Assembly: GCA_903920435.1 (NCBI GenBank)
Contig: CAIXMB010000163.1
Span: 1-64,000 of the forward strand
DNA length: 64,000 nucleotides
Direction of reading: 5' to 3'
Origin: an uncultured Actinomycetes bacterium
GTDB taxonomy: Bacteria; Actinomycetota; Actinomycetes; Actinomycetales; Microbacteriaceae
Every line of letters begins with the position of its first letter. Position 1 is the stretch's first letter. Below are positions 37,764 to 46,633 of the stretch, one piece after another. The translations under genes were made by a program, and so were the position numbers. The notes beneath the pieces were generated by a model. That model was not told the DNA's origin. It made no database searches and was given only the letters and a program-made list of their open reading frames with translations.

Positions 37764-37803
37764 GTCCCGATAGTAGACGCCGCACCAATGTAACGATTGT
37801 CCC

Positions 37804-37823
37804 GTGTTACACGGCTGTAACAC
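37804..37823. promoter_or_regulatory. GlnR-like operator upstream of the third binding protein
   Basis: GTGTTAC-ACGGCT-GTAACAC is a perfect 7-6-7 inverted repeat. It contains GTTAC-N6-GTAAC, close to the actinobacterial GlnR motif GTNAC-N6-GAAAC. A further GTAAC stands at 37790-37794. A plausible promoter (TTGTGC 37831-37836, 17 bases, TAACTT 37854-37859) follows, which puts the box at an activator position. Confidence 0.5.
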
Positions 37824-37924
37824 AGTCGTATTGTGCGCGAGCGGTGAGCCGAATAACTTTGCACAATGGCCGTGCGTCTCGCGCGGCTACTTGTCCTGAA
37901 CACATTCGAAACGCAAGGAGCAAC

Positions 37925-39202
37925 ATGAGCGTATTCGCGAAGGCCCCCACCTCGCGCACGCGGACGATCGGCGCGGGCATTGCCCTGCTCGCCACGTCGG
38001 CGCTGGTGCTGAGTGGCTGTGCCACCACCGCAACGCCCGAGGAGACCGCTGGTCCCGTCACCGACTACACGCTGAAGATCGGTACGGCTCTGCCGCAGAC
38101 CGGTAACCTCGCGTTCCTCGGCCCGCCCGAGGAGGCCGGCGTTGCGTACGCCGCCTCGCAGATCAACGCCGCCACGGCTGACACCGGCCTCACGGTCGAC
38201 GTCACCTACGGCGACTCGGGTAACACCGACAACAAGGCATACGAGACCGAGATCCCCCGCCTCCTGGGCGCGGGCGTTTCGGCGATCATCGGTGCCGCGT
38301 CGTCCGGTACGTCGCTCCAGTTCATCGACCAGGTCGTCGGTGCGGGCGTCATCCAGTTCTCGCCGGCCAACACGTCCGACGCGTTCACCACCTACGACGA
38401 CGACGGCCTGTACTTCCGTACGGCTCCGTCTGACACCCTCCAGGGTGAGGTTCTCGGCAACCTGATCGCTGAAGACGGCAACCAGACCCTCGGTCTGATC
38501 GTCCTCAACGACTCGTACGGAACCGGTCTCGCGAAGTACGTCACCGAGGCCTTCGAGGCCGCCGGTGGCACCGTCGTCGCCGCGCCCACCTACAACACGG
38601 GTGACACGGTCTTCGACTCGCAGATCAGCGAGGTGCTCGCAGCGGCTCCCGACGCGATCGCCCTCATCACCTTCGACGAGGTCTCGACGATCCTGCCCGG
38701 CCTGTTCGGCAAGTTCCCGTCGGACAAGCTCTACTTCGTCGACGGCAACCTGAAGAACTTCGGCGACGCGTTCGCCGCTGGTTCGCTCACCGGCGCCAAG
38801 GGCACCCTGCCCGGCCTCTCGATCGACTCGATCAAGTCCTTCACGGACGAGCTCGACGCGTTCGTCGCCTCCGAGGGCACCCCCGCGCTCGAGGACTACA
38901 GCTACGCAGCTGAGTCGTTCGACGCGACCATCCTGCTCGCTCTCGCGTCGCTCGCCGCCGGTGGTTCCACCGATGGCAAGACGATCGCCGCGAAGCTGCA
39001 GGAGGTCTCCGGTGGTTCGGGCGATGGTGAGAAGTGCACCACGTTCGCCGACTGCGCCGCGATCATCGTCGGAGGCGGCGTTGCCGACTACGACGGCATC
39101 TCGGGTCCGATCACGTTCGACGAGGTCGGCGACCCGACCGAGGCGTCCATCGGCATCTACCAGTACGGCGAGGACAACAACTACGCGGCCTACAACGGCT
39201 AA
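37925..39202 (+). CDS. ABC transporter substrate-binding lipoprotein 3
   Basis: 425 residues, lipobox ALVLSGC. Fold-type-I binding protein: LKIGTALPQTGNLAFLGPPEEAGVAYAASQIN, VTYGDSGNTDNKAYETEIPRLLGAGVSAIIGAASSG, FSPANTSDAFTTYDDDGLYFRTAPSDTLQG, YSYAAESFDATILLALASLAAGG. AAGGAG is three bases before the ATG, and synonymous codon choice (frequent GGT, GCT, CGT) suggests higher expression than its two paralogues. It converges with livFGMH and is the most likely main partner. Terminator at 39222-39251. Confidence 0.9.
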   Translation: MSVFAKAPTSRTRTIGAGIALLATSALVLSGCATTATPEETAGPVTDYTLKIGTALPQTGNLAFLGPPEEAGVAYAASQINAATADTGLTVDVTYGDSGNTDNKAYETEIPRLLGAGVSAIIGAASSGTSLQFIDQVVGAGVIQFSPANTSDAFTTYDDDGLYFRTAPSDTLQGEVLGNLIAEDGNQTLGLIVLNDSYGTGLAKYVTEAFEAAGGTVVAAPTYNTGDTVFDSQISEVLAAAPDAIALITFDEVSTILPGLFGKFPSDKLYFVDGNLKNFGDAFAAGSLTGAKGTLPGLSIDSIKSFTDELDAFVASEGTPALEDYSYAAESFDATILLALASLAAGGSTDGKTIAAKLQEVSGGSGDGEKCTTFADCAAIIVGGGVADYDGISGPITFDEVGDPTEASIGIYQYGEDNNYAAYNG

Positions 39203-39221
39203 CTAGCTCGTCACAGCAAGG

Positions 39222-39251
39222 AAGGGCCCCGGTCTTCGGACCGGGGCCCTT
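39222..39251. terminator. Terminator after binding protein 3
   Basis: A perfect 13-pair stem (AAGGGCCCCGGTC and its complement) with a TTCG tetraloop, 19 bases after the stop. Confidence 0.85.
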
Positions 39252-39252
39252 T

Positions 39253-39551
39253 CCCGTTCCCGCAGCGGCCCTCAGCCGCCGCGTGAGGCCGCGGGAGCGC
39301 TCCCGCAGGGACGCGCCGGGTCTCGCGCCCCCGCGGGCGGCACAGGGGCGCACAGTCGTGCGGCGTGCCGCTACCGACGCGCCCGTATCGGGCCCGCGCG
39401 CTGACGCGCGTGGGCGCGTCGCCCCGTTGCCGGCGCGTCACCCGCGCGCACCTTTCGACCCCATGCGCTCGCCGCGGCCTCAGCGTGGGGACGAAACCTC
39501 CGCGCGGGCCGGGCCCTCGGCGCCTCCCTCGCTCCTGCACACCCAACGCAG
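39253..39551. other. Very GC-rich stretch with no gene between two terminators
   Basis: About 300 bases without a convincing coding frame: open frames here lack family similarity and ribosome binding sites. It holds a 16-base perfect palindrome GCGGGAGCGCTCCCGC at 39291-39306 and many CGCG runs. Enclosed by terminators on both sides, so it is probably little transcribed. Confidence 0.5.
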
Positions 39552-39580
39552 AACGCCCCGGCCGTAGCGGCCGGGGCGTT
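39552..39580. terminator. Terminator for the livHMGF operon
   Basis: A perfect 12-pair stem (AACGCCCCGGCC and its complement) with a five-base loop GTAGC, 14 bases beyond the livF stop on the minus strand. Confidence 0.8.
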
Positions 39581-39594
39581 CGTGGCTGAGCGGG

Positions 39595-40338
39595 TCAGGC
39601 GCCGAGGGTGCCGAGGTAGAGCTCGGTGACCTTGGGGTCGTTGAGCAGCTCGCGGCCCGTGCCCGTGTAGGCGTCGCGGCCCTGGTCGAGCACGTAGCCG
39701 CGGTCGCAGATCTGCAGGCAGCGGCGCGCGTTCTGCTCGACCATGATGCAGGTGACGCCGGCCTTGTTGATCTCCGAGACCCGGATGAACGCCTCATCCT
39801 GTCGCACGGGCGAGAGGCCGGCGGAGGGCTCGTCGAGCAGGAGCACCTTCGGGTCCATCATGAGCGCACGGGACATGGCCACCATCTGGCGCTCACCGCC
39901 CGAGAGCGAGCCCGCGCGCTGCTTGAGGCGCTTGCCCAGCTCGGCGAAGATGCTCGTCACGAACTCGAGGCGCTCGGCGTACGCCCCGGGTCGCTGGTAC
40001 AGGCCCATCTGGAGGTTCTCCTCGATGGTGAGGCTCGCGAACACGTTGTTCGTCTGCGGCACCATGCCCACGCCCAGGGCGACGAGCTGGTTCGCGCGCA
40101 ACGACGTGATGTCGTCGCCGTCGAGGGTGATCGTTCCGCTGCGCACGTTGACCTGGCCGAAGATCGACTTGAGCAGCGTCGACTTCCCGGCGCCGTTCGG
40201 GCCGATGATGCCGATGAGCTCTCCGCGGCGGGCCTGGAGCGAGCATCCGTTCAGGATGTTCACGCCGGGCAGGTAGCCCGCGACGACATCCTTGATGTCG
40301 ACGACGATCTCTGCGGTGGCTGTGGCGGTGGGGCTCAC
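39595..40338 (-). CDS. livF: Branched-chain amino-acid ABC transporter ATP-binding protein LivF
   Basis: 247 residues. Walker A GPNGAGKSTLLK, Q-loop MVPQTNNVFASLTI, signature SLSGGERQMVAMSRALM, Walker B KVLLLDEPSAGLSP and the switch-region ITCI-like VTCIMVEQNA. LivF-type length and position last in the livH-M-G-F order. Its start overlaps the livG stop by four bases. Confidence 0.93.
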   Translation of the reverse strand: MSPTATATAEIVVDIKDVVAGYLPGVNILNGCSLQARRGELIGIIGPNGAGKSTLLKSIFGQVNVRSGTITLDGDDITSLRANQLVALGVGMVPQTNNVFASLTIEENLQMGLYQRPGAYAERLEFVTSIFAELGKRLKQRAGSLSGGERQMVAMSRALMMDPKVLLLDEPSAGLSPVRQDEAFIRVSEINKAGVTCIMVEQNARRCLQICDRGYVLDQGRDAYTGTGRELLNDPKVTELYLGTLGA

Positions 40339-41306
40339 TTCGACTCCTCGCTGGCTTCTTCCTCGATCACGTCGACATCCGTCGCACCGGATGCCGCGGC
40401 ATCCGTCGTGGGGTCGGCGTCGGCGGCGGCGTACCGGCCGGTCACGACGCCGAGGTCGAGCTCCTGGTGGGCGCCGAGGTAGGCGTCGATGACCGCGGGG
40501 TTCTTCATGACCGTGACGGGATCGCCCTCGGCGACGACACGGCCCTCGGCCATGACCACCACCCAGTCGGCGATGTGCCGCACCATGTGCATGTCGTGCT
40601 CGACGAAGAGCACGGTCATGCCCTCGTCTTTCAGGTTGAGGATGTGCTCGAGCAGCGACTGCGTGAGCGCCGGGTTGACACCGGCCATGGGCTCATCGAG
40701 CATCACCAGCGTGGGCTCGCTCATGAGCGCGCGCGCCATCTCCAGGAGCTTGCGCTGCCCGCCGGAGAGGCTGGCGGCGAAGTCCTCGCTCTTGCCGTCG
40801 AGCTTGAACTTCTTGAGCAGCTCGAACGCGCGCTCCTCGATCTTCTCGTCCTGCTTGCGCCAGAAGAAGGGGAACAGGCTCTGCCAGAAGCGCTCGCCGA
40901 CCTGGCCCTTCGCGCCGAGCTTCATGTTCTCGAGCACGGTGAGCAGTCCCAGCGCCTTGGTGAGCTGGAACGTGCGCACCTGGCCCATACGGGCGACCTT
41001 GTAGGCGGGCACGCCCGACAGCGACTTTCCGTCGAACACCCAGGTGCCGGCATCCGGCTTGTCGAAGCCGGTCAGCAGGTTGAAGAGGGTGGTCTTGCCG
41101 GCGCCGTTCGGGCCGATGAGGGCCGTGATCGCGCCACGCGGGATCTCGAGGTGCGCGACGTCGACGGCGGTCAGACCGCCGAACGTGCGGCGCACGCCGT
41201 CGACCACGATGATCGGATCGGCTTTGGCGACACCGGGTGCCGCTTCGCCGACGTGCAGCCCCGTGGTCTTCTCGCGGGCCACCGGGGGAGTGATGTCACT
41301 TGACAA
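40335..41306 (-). CDS. livG: Branched-chain amino-acid ABC transporter ATP-binding protein LivG
   Basis: 323 residues, longer than usual because of a 30-residue N-terminus and an acidic C-terminal tail of about 45 residues (TDAAASGATDVDVIEEEASEESK-like). Walker A GPNGAGKTTLFNLLTGFD, Q-loop RTFQLTKAL, signature SLSGGQRKLLEMARALM, Walker B TLVMLDEPMAGVNP. Overlaps livM by 11 bases. Confidence 0.93.
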   Translation of the reverse strand: MSSDITPPVAREKTTGLHVGEAAPGVAKADPIIVVDGVRRTFGGLTAVDVAHLEIPRGAITALIGPNGAGKTTLFNLLTGFDKPDAGTWVFDGKSLSGVPAYKVARMGQVRTFQLTKALGLLTVLENMKLGAKGQVGERFWQSLFPFFWRKQDEKIEERAFELLKKFKLDGKSEDFAASLSGGQRKLLEMARALMSEPTLVMLDEPMAGVNPALTQSLLEHILNLKDEGMTVLFVEHDMHMVRHIADWVVVMAEGRVVAEGDPVTVMKNPAVIDAYLGAHQELDLGVVTGRYAAADADPTTDAAASGATDVDVIEEEASEESK

Positions 41307-42276
41307 AGGTCAGCTCCTTCTTGTTCCCGAGGATGCCCTGGGGCCGGAAGATCACGATGAGCATCAGCGCGATTCCCACGAGGATGAAGCGCAGCGTCTG
41401 CGCCTGGATGTTCGACATGAACGGCAGGATTCCCGCGTCGACCGCAGCCGGGAGCACGTTGCCGAGCACCGTCTGCAGCACCCAGAAGATGAGCGAGCCG
41501 ATAAGCGGACCGAACACCGTCGCCGCGCCACCGAGCAGGAGCGCGGTGTACACGAAGAACGTGAGCGAGGTCACGTAGACGCCGGGGTTGACCGCAGAGG
41601 GCAGCGCGTAGACGATGCCGCCCACCGAGGCGATGACACCACCGACGACGAGCGCCGTGAGCTTGTACGAGAACACGTTCTTGCCGAGTGCGCGAACCGC
41701 ATCCTCGTCTTCACGGATGCCCTTGAGCACGCGCCCCCAGGGGCTGTTCATGAGGCGCCACACCGTGAGGGCCGCAAGTGCGAGGGCGATGATGCCGAGG
41801 ATGCGCACCCACCACCCGATCTCGTTGTACATGAACGGACCGAAGCCGTATGTGCCCTCGGGGATCGGGTTCGACGCGCGGAAGCTGCCGTGGTACCCGC
41901 TCAGGCCGTCGGCCGAACCGGTGACCGAGTCGAACGTCGTCGTCAGGAACAGCAGGCGCAGCACCTCGGCGGCCGCGATCGTCACGATGGCGAGGTAGTC
42001 GCCCCGTAGCCGCAGCGTCGGTATGCCGAGGATGAGCGCGAAGACCGCCGCCGCCGCCATGCCGAGGAGGGCGGCAGCCCACCACGGGAGGTCGAAGGTG
42101 AGGATGCCGATCGCGTACCCGTACGCACCGAGGGCCATGAAGCCCGCGATACCCATGTTGAGCAGGCCCGCGTAGCCGAAGTGCACGGCGAGGCCGAGCG
42201 CTGCCAGGGCGTAAGCGAGCGTCGCCGGGCTGATGATCGATGAAGCTGAGTTGTTGAGGATCTGTAGCCAGTCCAT
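41296..42276 (-). CDS. livM: Branched-chain amino-acid ABC transporter permease LivM
   Basis: 326 residues with about nine membrane helices. LivM marks: YAGLLNMGIAGFMALGAYG, GDYLAIVTIAAAEVLRLLFL, WGRVLKGIREDEDAVRALGKNVFSYKLTALVVGG (the ATPase-coupling EAA-like loop) and RPQGILGNKKEL at the end. Followed by livG with an overlap. Confidence 0.93.
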   Translation of the reverse strand: MDWLQILNNSASSIISPATLAYALAALGLAVHFGYAGLLNMGIAGFMALGAYGYAIGILTFDLPWWAAALLGMAAAAVFALILGIPTLRLRGDYLAIVTIAAAEVLRLLFLTTTFDSVTGSADGLSGYHGSFRASNPIPEGTYGFGPFMYNEIGWWVRILGIIALALAALTVWRLMNSPWGRVLKGIREDEDAVRALGKNVFSYKLTALVVGGVIASVGGIVYALPSAVNPGVYVTSLTFFVYTALLLGGAATVFGPLIGSLIFWVLQTVLGNVLPAAVDAGILPFMSNIQAQTLRFILVGIALMLIVIFRPQGILGNKKELTFVK

Positions 42277-42281
42277 TGTCG

Positions 42282-43613
42282 TTACCCGACCCTCTCACGG
42301 CGCCCGAGGATTCCCTGCGGGCGGAATAGCAGGATGATGATGAGAACCACGAGCGGTGCCGCGAACTTCAGGTCAGCGGGGATCCAGAGCGTGGAGACCT
42401 CCACGATGAGCCCGATGACGATGGCGCCCGCGAGTGCACCGAAGGCCGTGCCGAGACCACCGAGGGTCACCGCGGCGAACAGCAGGAGCAGGAACTCCGC
42501 ACCCATGTCCCACTTGATGCCCGGGCGGTAGTAGGCGTACAGCACGCCCGCGAGGCCGGCGAGTGCGCCCGACATGATCCAGACGATGCGGACCACGCGG
42601 TCGACGTCGATGCCGGATGCGGCGGCGAGCGACGGGTTGTCGGAGATCGCCCGTGTCGCCTTCCCGATCCGGGTGAACAGCAGCCACATCGCGAAGGCGA
42701 CGATCACGACGACCGAGATGCCGACGCTCACGAGGTCGATGATGCTCAACTGCACGGAGCCGAAGAGCGGGATGGGCCGCATGTCGGCACCCACGAGCTG
42801 CGAGGTGCTGCCGCCGATGAAGTACTGGAACACGTACCGTGCGGCGAGCGAGAGGCCGATGCTCACGATCATGAGCTGCACGATGCCGGTTCGCCGTTTT
42901 CGCAGGGGCCGCCAGAGGCCCACGTCGAGCAGGTAGCCGACGAGGCCGCTCAGCACGAGCGCTATCGGGATCGCGAAGTAGATCGGCAGGCCCAGGCCCC
43001 GCGAGAACACGAGGGTCATGACAGCGCCGAAGGTCACCATCTCGCCGTGCGCGAAGTTGGAGAGGCCGGTGGTGCCGTAGACGAGGGAGAGGCCGACCGC
43101 GGCGAGGGCGAGCATAAGGCCGAACCGCAGGCCGTTGACGATGCGCTCGACGAGTTGGTCGGCGAAGCTCGTGACGTTGCGCACTCCCTCACCGATGAAG
43201 AAGTTCACGCTCACGCGCCCGCCGGGGCCGACTTCGGCGTCCTTGACGTTGGGCGTGTCATCCGTCTCGTCGACCACCGCGATGCCGTCGGGGAGCGTCG
43301 TCTCGTCGAGGGTTACCGAGTACTTGGCGTTGCGCTCGGGAACGCCGACCGCCCACTTGCCGTCGGCGTCGGTCTTGACCTCGGTCTTGATGCCGTTGCC
43401 CTCGATGGTGAGCGAGACGCCTTCGAGCGGGTTGCCGTCGAGTTTCACGTTGCCGCTGACCCGGTACGGGTACTTGTCGGTGTCGATCTCGTCGGCGGAG
43501 GCGACCCCGGCACCCGCGAGCACCGTCAGGGCGACGAGCGCGGCGAGAAACGCGACGAAGAGCGCGAGTAAGCGCGGCACGCGGGCAGCTGTTGCAGCTC
43601 CGGAACGCGTCAC
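42282..43613 (-). CDS. livH: LivH-type permease with N-terminal extracellular beta-sandwich domain
   Basis: 443 residues. Residues about 165-443 are a normal LivH permease (GLSLVYGTTGLSNFAHGEMVTFGA, SDNPSLAAASGIDVDRVVRIVWIMSGALAGLAGVLYAYY, LFRPQGILGRRER). In front is a signal-like helix and then about 100 residues resembling a carboxypeptidase-regulatory or CnaB-like fold: YRVSGNVKLDGNPLEGVSLTIEG...VKTDADGKWAVGVPE...YSVTLDE. It should sit outside the membrane. GTG at 43613 is chosen for the GGAGG four bases upstream; frames extend 18 codons further. Confidence 0.88.
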   Translation of the reverse strand: MTRSGAATAARVPRLLALFVAFLAALVALTVLAGAGVASADEIDTDKYPYRVSGNVKLDGNPLEGVSLTIEGNGIKTEVKTDADGKWAVGVPERNAKYSVTLDETTLPDGIAVVDETDDTPNVKDAEVGPGGRVSVNFFIGEGVRNVTSFADQLVERIVNGLRFGLMLALAAVGLSLVYGTTGLSNFAHGEMVTFGAVMTLVFSRGLGLPIYFAIPIALVLSGLVGYLLDVGLWRPLRKRRTGIVQLMIVSIGLSLAARYVFQYFIGGSTSQLVGADMRPIPLFGSVQLSIIDLVSVGISVVVIVAFAMWLLFTRIGKATRAISDNPSLAAASGIDVDRVVRIVWIMSGALAGLAGVLYAYYRPGIKWDMGAEFLLLLFAAVTLGGLGTAFGALAGAIVIGLIVEVSTLWIPADLKFAAPLVVLIIILLFRPQGILGRRERVG

Positions 43614-43675
43614 GGGACCTCCAAAACCTCGAGACGGCCCTCGCGGTTGCGCTGGCGTCGTCACCAAACTACTGA

Positions 43676-45582
<1,907 letters not shown>

Positions 45583-45693
45583 CCTCAACACCGCGCACGG
45601 ATGCCCGGCCCTGTACCGATCCGTCGGTGCGCGCCGCCGCGCCCGGGTGAGCGCGGCAGGCTGTTCCCGCTCGGGTCGAGACGGGAGCGGGAG

Positions 45694-45885
45694 ATGAAGG
45701 TACCCAGTACGAAGAAGCTCAGTGCGCGGCTGCTCGCCGAGCGCGGGGCGGCCACCGCCGAGTACGCGGTCGCCACCCTTGCCGCTGTGGGGTTCGCGGG
45801 CCTGCTCGTGATCATCCTGCGGTCTGACGAGGTGCGCGGCATGCTCACCGAGGTCGTGCGCCAGGCGCTCACCCTTCCGGGATGA
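45694..45885 (+). CDS. Flp-pilin-like small protein (DUF4244 type)
   Basis: 63 residues: a basic stretch, then ERGAATAEYAVATLAAVGFAGLLVIILRSD, a prepilin-like pattern with a Glu five residues after the Gly-like cleavage region and a single helix. In actinobacteria such genes end Tad/Flp clusters and precede TadE-like genes. ATG preceded by GGGAGCGGGAG. The Tad ATPase and TadB/C genes that normally stand upstream are missing; guaB and its scar are there instead. Confidence 0.75.
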   Translation: MKVPSTKKLSARLLAERGAATAEYAVATLAAVGFAGLLVIILRSDEVRGMLTEVVRQALTLPG

Positions 45886-46211
45886 GCCCTGCCGGCCGAG
45901 GGCACGACCGGGGGAGCGTGACCGCCGAGCTCGCGGTCGCGCTCCCCGCCGTCGTGCTCGTGCTCGCGTGCTGCATGTCGGGGCTCGCGGCGGCGGCGCA
46001 GCAGCTCCGGCTCACGGATGCCGCTGCCCTCGCCGCGCGCACCCTCGCGCGCGGCGGCGACCCCGACACCCTCGTCGCCCGCCTCGTGCCCGGCGCGCAC
46101 GTGACCCGCAGCGCGGAGGGCGACCTCGCCTGCGTCACCGTCGCCGTCGCCGCGGGTGGTCTGCCGCTCACGCTCACGGCCCGCTCGTGCGCCCTGGCCG
46201 GCGGGCGGTGA
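45882..46211 (+). CDS. TadE-like protein
   Basis: 109 residues: DRGSVTAELAVALPAVVLVLACCMSGLAAAAQQLRLTDAAALAARTLARGG is the TadE pattern of a prepilin-like helix followed by an amphipathic region. A conserved Cys pair may follow (LACVTV, RSCALAGG). Overlaps its upstream neighbour as ATGA and its downstream one as GTGA. Confidence 0.8.
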   Translation: MSPAGRGHDRGSVTAELAVALPAVVLVLACCMSGLAAAAQQLRLTDAAALAARTLARGGDPDTLVARLVPGAHVTRSAEGDLACVTVAVAAGGLPLTLTARSCALAGGR

Positions 46212-46552
46212 GGGCCGAGCGCGGGGCCGGCACCGCGCTCACGCTCGGGCTCGGGCTGGGCCTCGTGGCACTCCTGCTGCTCGTGCTGCCGGTCCACGCC
46301 GTGGTCGTGGCGCGGCACGCAGTGGCGGCGGCGGCAGACGCGGCGGCGCTCGCCGCGGCCGAGGCGGCGAGCGGGGCCGTGCCGGGGCATCCGTGCGAGG
46401 TGGCGGTGCTCGTGGCCGAGGCGAACGGGGCATCCGTGCGCAGCTGCGAGGTCGACGGGCTCGTCGCGACGGTGACGACGGGGCGAACGATTCTCGGGTT
46501 GGACGTGAGTGAACGGGCCACGGCGGGCCCGGCGGGTTCCGCCCCCGATTAG
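46208..46552 (+). CDS. Rv3654c-like TadE-related secretion protein
   Basis: 114 residues: ERGAGTALTLGLGLGLVALLLLVLPVHAVVVARHAVAAAADAAALAAAEAASG, a single prepilin-like helix followed by Ala-rich sequence, then two Cys (HPCEVAV, SCEVDG). This matches the small protein that follows TadE in actinobacterial clusters. Last of the three pilin-like genes; topA begins 81 bases later. Confidence 0.75.
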   Translation: MRAERGAGTALTLGLGLGLVALLLLVLPVHAVVVARHAVAAAADAAALAAAEAASGAVPGHPCEVAVLVAEANGASVRSCEVDGLVATVTTGRTILGLDVSERATAGPAGSAPD

Positions 46553-46633
46553 GCAGAGGCGCGGGTCTGGTGTGTATGGTGTCGCTGACGGAGGTCAACT
46601 GTGCTCCGTTCCTTTACTTAGGAGTGTTGTGCC

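Noticed and set aside
43614-43667. Upstream starts (TTG 43667, GTG 43664) for livH
   Set aside because: The GTG at 43613 has GGAGG close upstream, and the extra 18 residues are Pro/Gly rich with no signal function.
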